A stretch of 12,433 bases of DNA, taken from assembly GCA_021789735.1 (NCBI GenBank), contig JAJYJB010000075.1, forward strand, positions 1 through 12,433, given 5' to 3'. This stretch comes from Nitrospirota bacterium (GTDB lineage Bacteria; Nitrospirota; Thermodesulfovibrionia; Thermodesulfovibrionales; JdFR-88). How positions within the stretch are numbered: position 1 is the first letter of the stretch; the number at the start of each line of letters is the position of its first letter. Positions 11,637-12,433 of this stretch are shown here, piece after piece. Under the pieces are notes generated by a model. It had not been told where the DNA came from. It worked only from the letters and a program-made list of their open reading frames with translations, and did no database searches. A program made the position numbers and the translations under genes.

Positions 11637-12433
11637 TGGGAGCGGACGGCCTGAACAGGTTAAAAAACCCGAAGAGGCGGATACTTTTTACAAAGATGCA
11701 GGGCACCGGGAACGACTTTGTGCTGCTGGATGCCCTCTCGCACGACCTTAGCGGGTTCGATTTTGCCCGGGCATCCAGGAGGCTCCTGGACAGGCGCTTC
11801 GGCGTGGGGGCGGACCAGCTGCTTGTCCTTTTGCCAGCCAGTGAAAAATCCCGCCTGCGCATGCGCATCTTCAATGCCGACGGCAGCGAGGTGCAGATGT
11901 GCGGAAACGGGATAAGGTGCCTGGCCAGGTATGTCTGGGACCGCGGCCTTGCGCCCGGAAAGGAAAGACTTGAGATAGAGACCCTGGCAGGTATAATTGT
12001 ACCTGAGGAAAAAGGGGAGCTCGTCCGCGTGGACATGGGGGCCCCGCGGCTTGAAGGCCGTGAGGTCCCAGTCCGGGTTGACGGCAGGGTCGTGGACTAT
12101 CCTCTTGAGGTCGAAGGGAGGCGTTTTTCGGTCACCTGTGTTTCAATGGGAAACCCGCATGCGGTCATATTTGTCGACAAGGTGGCAGGCTTCCCCGTCA
12201 GCCTGTACGGGCCGCGGATCGAGAACCATCCGCTCTTCCCGGAGCGCACGAACGTTGAGTTCATAGAGGTGGCAGACAAGGGGCGGATAAGGATGCGCGT
12301 ATGGGAGAGGGGGTCAGGCGAGACGCTGGCCTGCGGCACAGGGGCCTCCGCCTCTGTGGTGGCTTCCGTTCTGAAGGGACTTACCTCCAGGAGCGTGGAG
12401 GTGGAGCTTTCCGGCGGGCGGCTTGACATAGAA
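11636..12433 (+). CDS. dapF: Diaminopimelate epimerase (3' end cut by window)
   Basis: A cofactor-independent epimerase converting LL- to meso-diaminopimelate, the precursor of both peptidoglycan DAP and lysine. The frame is open to the last base (266 codons), probably lacking only the last few residues. KMQGTGNDFVLLD (20-32), FNADGSEVQMCGNGIRCLARY (79-99), MGNPHAVIF (171-179), RTNVEF (204-209) and the second site SGETLACGTGA (227-237) are present. Cys89 and Cys233 are the catalytic base/acid pair. The start at 11636 shares its A with the lysA stop and follows GGGAGAG, so translation is coupled; it adds about 14 residues before the family core (RILFTKMQG). Gene order lysA-dapF is often followed by dapA, not visible here. 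Confidence 0.96.
   Translation, partial: MGADGLNRLKNPKRRILFTKMQGTGNDFVLLDALSHDLSGFDFARASRRLLDRRFGVGADQLLVLLPASEKSRLRMRIFNADGSEVQMCGNGIRCLARYVWDRGLAPGKERLEIETLAGIIVPEEKGELVRVDMGAPRLEGREVPVRVDGRVVDYPLEVEGRRFSVTCVSMGNPHAVIFVDKVAGFPVSLYGPRIENHPLFPERTNVEFIEVADKGRIRMRVWERGSGETLACGTGASASVVASVLKGLTSRSVEVELSGGRLDIE

Noticed and set aside
1..12433. CRISPR array, insertion sequence, prophage or defence island
   Set aside because: No regularly spaced repeats, transposase motifs, terminal inverted repeats with target duplications, integrases or nuclease families were seen on either strand.

Overview
This window looks like chromosomal DNA from a Gram-negative (diderm), free-living bacterium. It encodes an outer-membrane beta-barrel protein with a signal peptide, a Tat translocase subunit, de novo histidine and diaminopimelate/lysine enzymes and a ribosomal-protein operon. 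Base composition is moderately GC-rich with a preference for G/C third positions. There are no insertion sequences, phage genes, CRISPR arrays or other clear signs of recent transfer. Gene content and order (lysA-dapF; rpsP-khpA-trmD-rplS) would fit Nitrospirota or a Desulfobacterota-like lineage, but the phylum cannot be fixed from this sequence alone.

Layout. Positions 194-1628 (minus) hold tRNA-Thr(CGU) and hisD. Positions 1885-3130 hold a divergent pair: a ferritin-like/rubrerythrin-family protein (minus) and a YceI-family protein (plus), back to back with extended -10 promoters. Positions 3253-4454 (minus) hold an unassigned outer-membrane barrel protein and then tatA, each with its own promoter and intrinsic terminator. 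Positions 4604-4864 (plus) encode an unrecognised 86-residue protein. Positions 4876-5115 (plus) hold a self-contained RNA unit: a consensus-like promoter, an aptamer resembling the cyclic-di-GMP-I (GEMM-I) riboswitch, and one or two intrinsic terminators, with no downstream gene on that strand. Positions 5120-6903 (minus) are the translation operon rpsP-khpA-trmD-rplS, which lacks the rimM gene usual between khpA and trmD. Positions 7135-7644 (plus) encode a PfpI/DJ-1 protein. Positions 7769-8674 (minus) encode a multi-pass membrane protein. Positions 8953-10317 (minus) encode a D-alanyl-D-alanine carboxypeptidase with an extraordinary Arg/His/Lys-rich C-terminal tail. Positions 10389-12433 (plus) hold lysA and dapF (cut by the window edge), coupled by a TGATG overlap.

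How the genes relate. lysA and dapF perform the last two steps of meso-diaminopimelate/lysine synthesis. DAP also feeds the peptidoglycan that the neighbouring divergent D,D-carboxypeptidase trims, so this is a small cell-wall cluster. The rpsP operon makes two ribosomal proteins, a tRNA-m1G37 methyltransferase and an RNA-binding KH protein.

The most interesting item is the apparently orphan c-di-GMP-type aptamer RNA converging on rplS. Its terminator hairpin is also the likely rplS operon terminator. Next are the basic tail of the carboxypeptidase, the missing rimM, and a recurring arrangement (hisD, the barrel gene, lysA) in which a good promoter lies so close to the ATG that the mRNA would be leaderless or nearly so.
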